From assembly GCA_027064285.1 (NCBI GenBank), contig JAMOPX010000116.1, forward strand, positions 1 to 14,265: a stretch of 14,265 bases of DNA, read 5' to 3'. Made by a program: the position numbers and the translations under genes. A model generated the notes under the pieces. That model was not told where the DNA came from and did not search any database. It worked only from the letters and a program-made list of their open reading frames with translations. Below, piece by piece: positions 13,238 to 14,265 of the stretch. Position 1 is the first letter of the stretch, and the number at the start of each line of letters is the position of its first letter. The stretch is from Desulfobacterales bacterium. GTDB taxonomy: Bacteria > Desulfobacterota > DSM-4660 > Desulfatiglandales > JALVZP01.

Positions 13238-14265
13238 TTATACAACTATGTTTATAAGTTTGTTTTGAGCAAATATTATCTTCCTTATCTTTTTGCCTTC
13301 TATGTGTCTTTTTACATTTGGCTCTGAAAGTGCCAGCTCTTTTATCTTCTCTTCTCCATAAGAAGATGGAACCTGAAGTTTTGCCCTTAGCTTACCATTT
13401 ACTTGGACAACTATTAATCTGGTCTCTTCCTTCAGAGATGCAGGATCATATTTAGGCCAAGAACCATTTATAAGGTGATTCTCATGGCCAATCATATGCC
13501 AAAGCTCCTCTGTTATATAGGGAACAATGGGAGAAAGTAGTATAAGACTTGTTTCAATTGCTTCTTTTATCACAGACCATGCGATTCTGTCTGTTTTATC
13601 TACCTTGGGCAATATCTGATATATGTTATTTATAAGCTCCATAATCGCAGATATAGCAGTGTTAAAATGAAAACGATCCTCTATATCTTCTGTTACCTTC
13701 TTTATTGTCTGATGCACCTTTCTATGCAAATCCTTTACTACTTCAGGAAGCCCAGAAAGTCCACCTCTGTAAGTTTCTTCTTCTTTGATCAGATCTAAAT
13801 TGTCTGTAACAAGCCTCCAGAGTCTGTTTAAAAATCTATAAGTACCTTCTACACCCTGATCACTCCAATCTAAATCCTTTTCTGGAGGAGCTGCAAAAAG
13901 GCAAAACATCCTCACAGTATCTGCACCATATTTATCTATAAGCTGTTCTGGATCAACCACATTTTTCTTAGACTTGGACATCTTTATACTTCTTCCTGTC
14001 TCTACCTTTTCTCCACAGTGAATACAGCGGTCATCTTTTACTTCCTCTGGATAAAGATATCCATGTTTTGGACACTTCTTTGTCTCTTTACAGACCATCC
14101 CTTGAGTTAAAAGGTTCTCAAATGGTTCGCTAAGGTTTACATATCCTAAATCTCTTAATACCCTTACAAAAAACCTTGAATAAAGAAGATGCAGGATTGC
14201 ATGTTCTATTCCGCCTATGTATTGATCAACTGGCATCCAGTATTCAACTTTTTCCTTTTCAAATG
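13238..14265 (-). CDS. leuS: Leucyl-tRNA synthetase, C-terminal part (5' end beyond the window)
   Basis: Charges tRNA-Leu with leucine. The open frame continues through the right edge (VEYWMPVDQYIGGIEHAILHL region at about 14244-14180), so only about 342 residues of the usual 800 or more are here. Missing are the first part of the catalytic core with the HIGH motif and the editing domain. Present are the end of the catalytic core with KMSKSKKN, a four-cysteine zinc-ribbon-like insertion just before it (C at CKETKKC, CIHC), the DLDWSDQGVEGTYRFLNRLW start of the anticodon-binding domain, and the C-terminal domain ending NKLINIVV. An internal ATG at 14236 is not the start. It is the first visible gene of the leuS-lptE-holA operon. 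Confidence 0.95.
   Translation of the reverse strand, partial: FEKEKVEYWMPVDQYIGGIEHAILHLLYSRFFVRVLRDLGYVNLSEPFENLLTQGMVCKETKKCPKHGYLYPEEVKDDRCIHCGEKVETGRSIKMSKSKKNVVDPEQLIDKYGADTVRMFCLFAAPPEKDLDWSDQGVEGTYRFLNRLWRLVTDNLDLIKEEETYRGGLSGLPEVVKDLHRKVHQTIKKVTEDIEDRFHFNTAISAIMELINNIYQILPKVDKTDRIAWSVIKEAIETSLILLSPIVPYITEELWHMIGHENHLINGSWPKYDPASLKEETRLIVVQVNGKLRAKLQVPSSYGEEKIKELALSEPNVKRHIEGKKIRKIIFAQNKLINIVV

Overview
The window reads as an ordinary chromosomal stretch of an AT-rich (about one third G+C by eye), Gram-negative bacterium. LptE implies an outer membrane with lipopolysaccharide. The order cmk-rpsA-sppA and leuS-lptE-holA next to rpsT is familiar from Desulfobacterota (former Deltaproteobacteria) and related deep lineages. 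The proteins are rich in Lys, Glu and Ile and use AGA/AGG arginine codons, which would suit a thermophile. The lineage is an inference and could be wrong.

Layout from left to right. Positions 1-131 look like the right end of an IS200/IS605-type element: a terminal hairpin with a TTTA loop followed by TAGTTCAC, with the decayed 3' end of a tnpB-like frame over it. It abuts the 3' end of a minus-strand malonyl-CoA decarboxylase gene (134-1471), whose last ~22 residues do not look like the family. This gene diverges from a plus-strand DUF4301 gene (1546-3090), which looks like a distant sugar-nucleotidyltransferase. The two share a 74-bp promoter region. DUF4301 converges on a long minus-strand gene train. 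In transcription order (right to left) the train is: two GT4 glycosyltransferases (10843-8342), hisC, cmk, rpsA, sppA and an MBL-fold hydrolase (ending at 3093). Stop/start overlaps and short gaps make most of it a plausible single operon that mixes cell-envelope or osmolyte glycosylation, amino-acid and nucleotide metabolism, translation and membrane proteolysis.

The intergenic region 10844-11451 is the most unusual part. It holds a G+C-rich island (about 10880-11030) with several long complementary segments, some of which cross as in a pseudoknot. It also holds a weak 82-codon ORF coupled to the first glycosyltransferase, a near-perfect 43-nt AT-rich hairpin, and back-to-back candidate promoters. 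One promoter faces left and would give the glycosyltransferase operon a leader of about 430 nt. The other faces right towards rpsT.

On the right, rpsT (UUG start) converges on a minus-strand leuS-lptE-holA operon, with a 20-bp inverted repeat spanning both stop codons. leuS runs off the right edge.

I see no CRISPR array, prophage, toxin-antitoxin or defence system. The best leads are the structured leader island, the IS605-type end at the decarboxylase terminus, and the DUF4301 protein.
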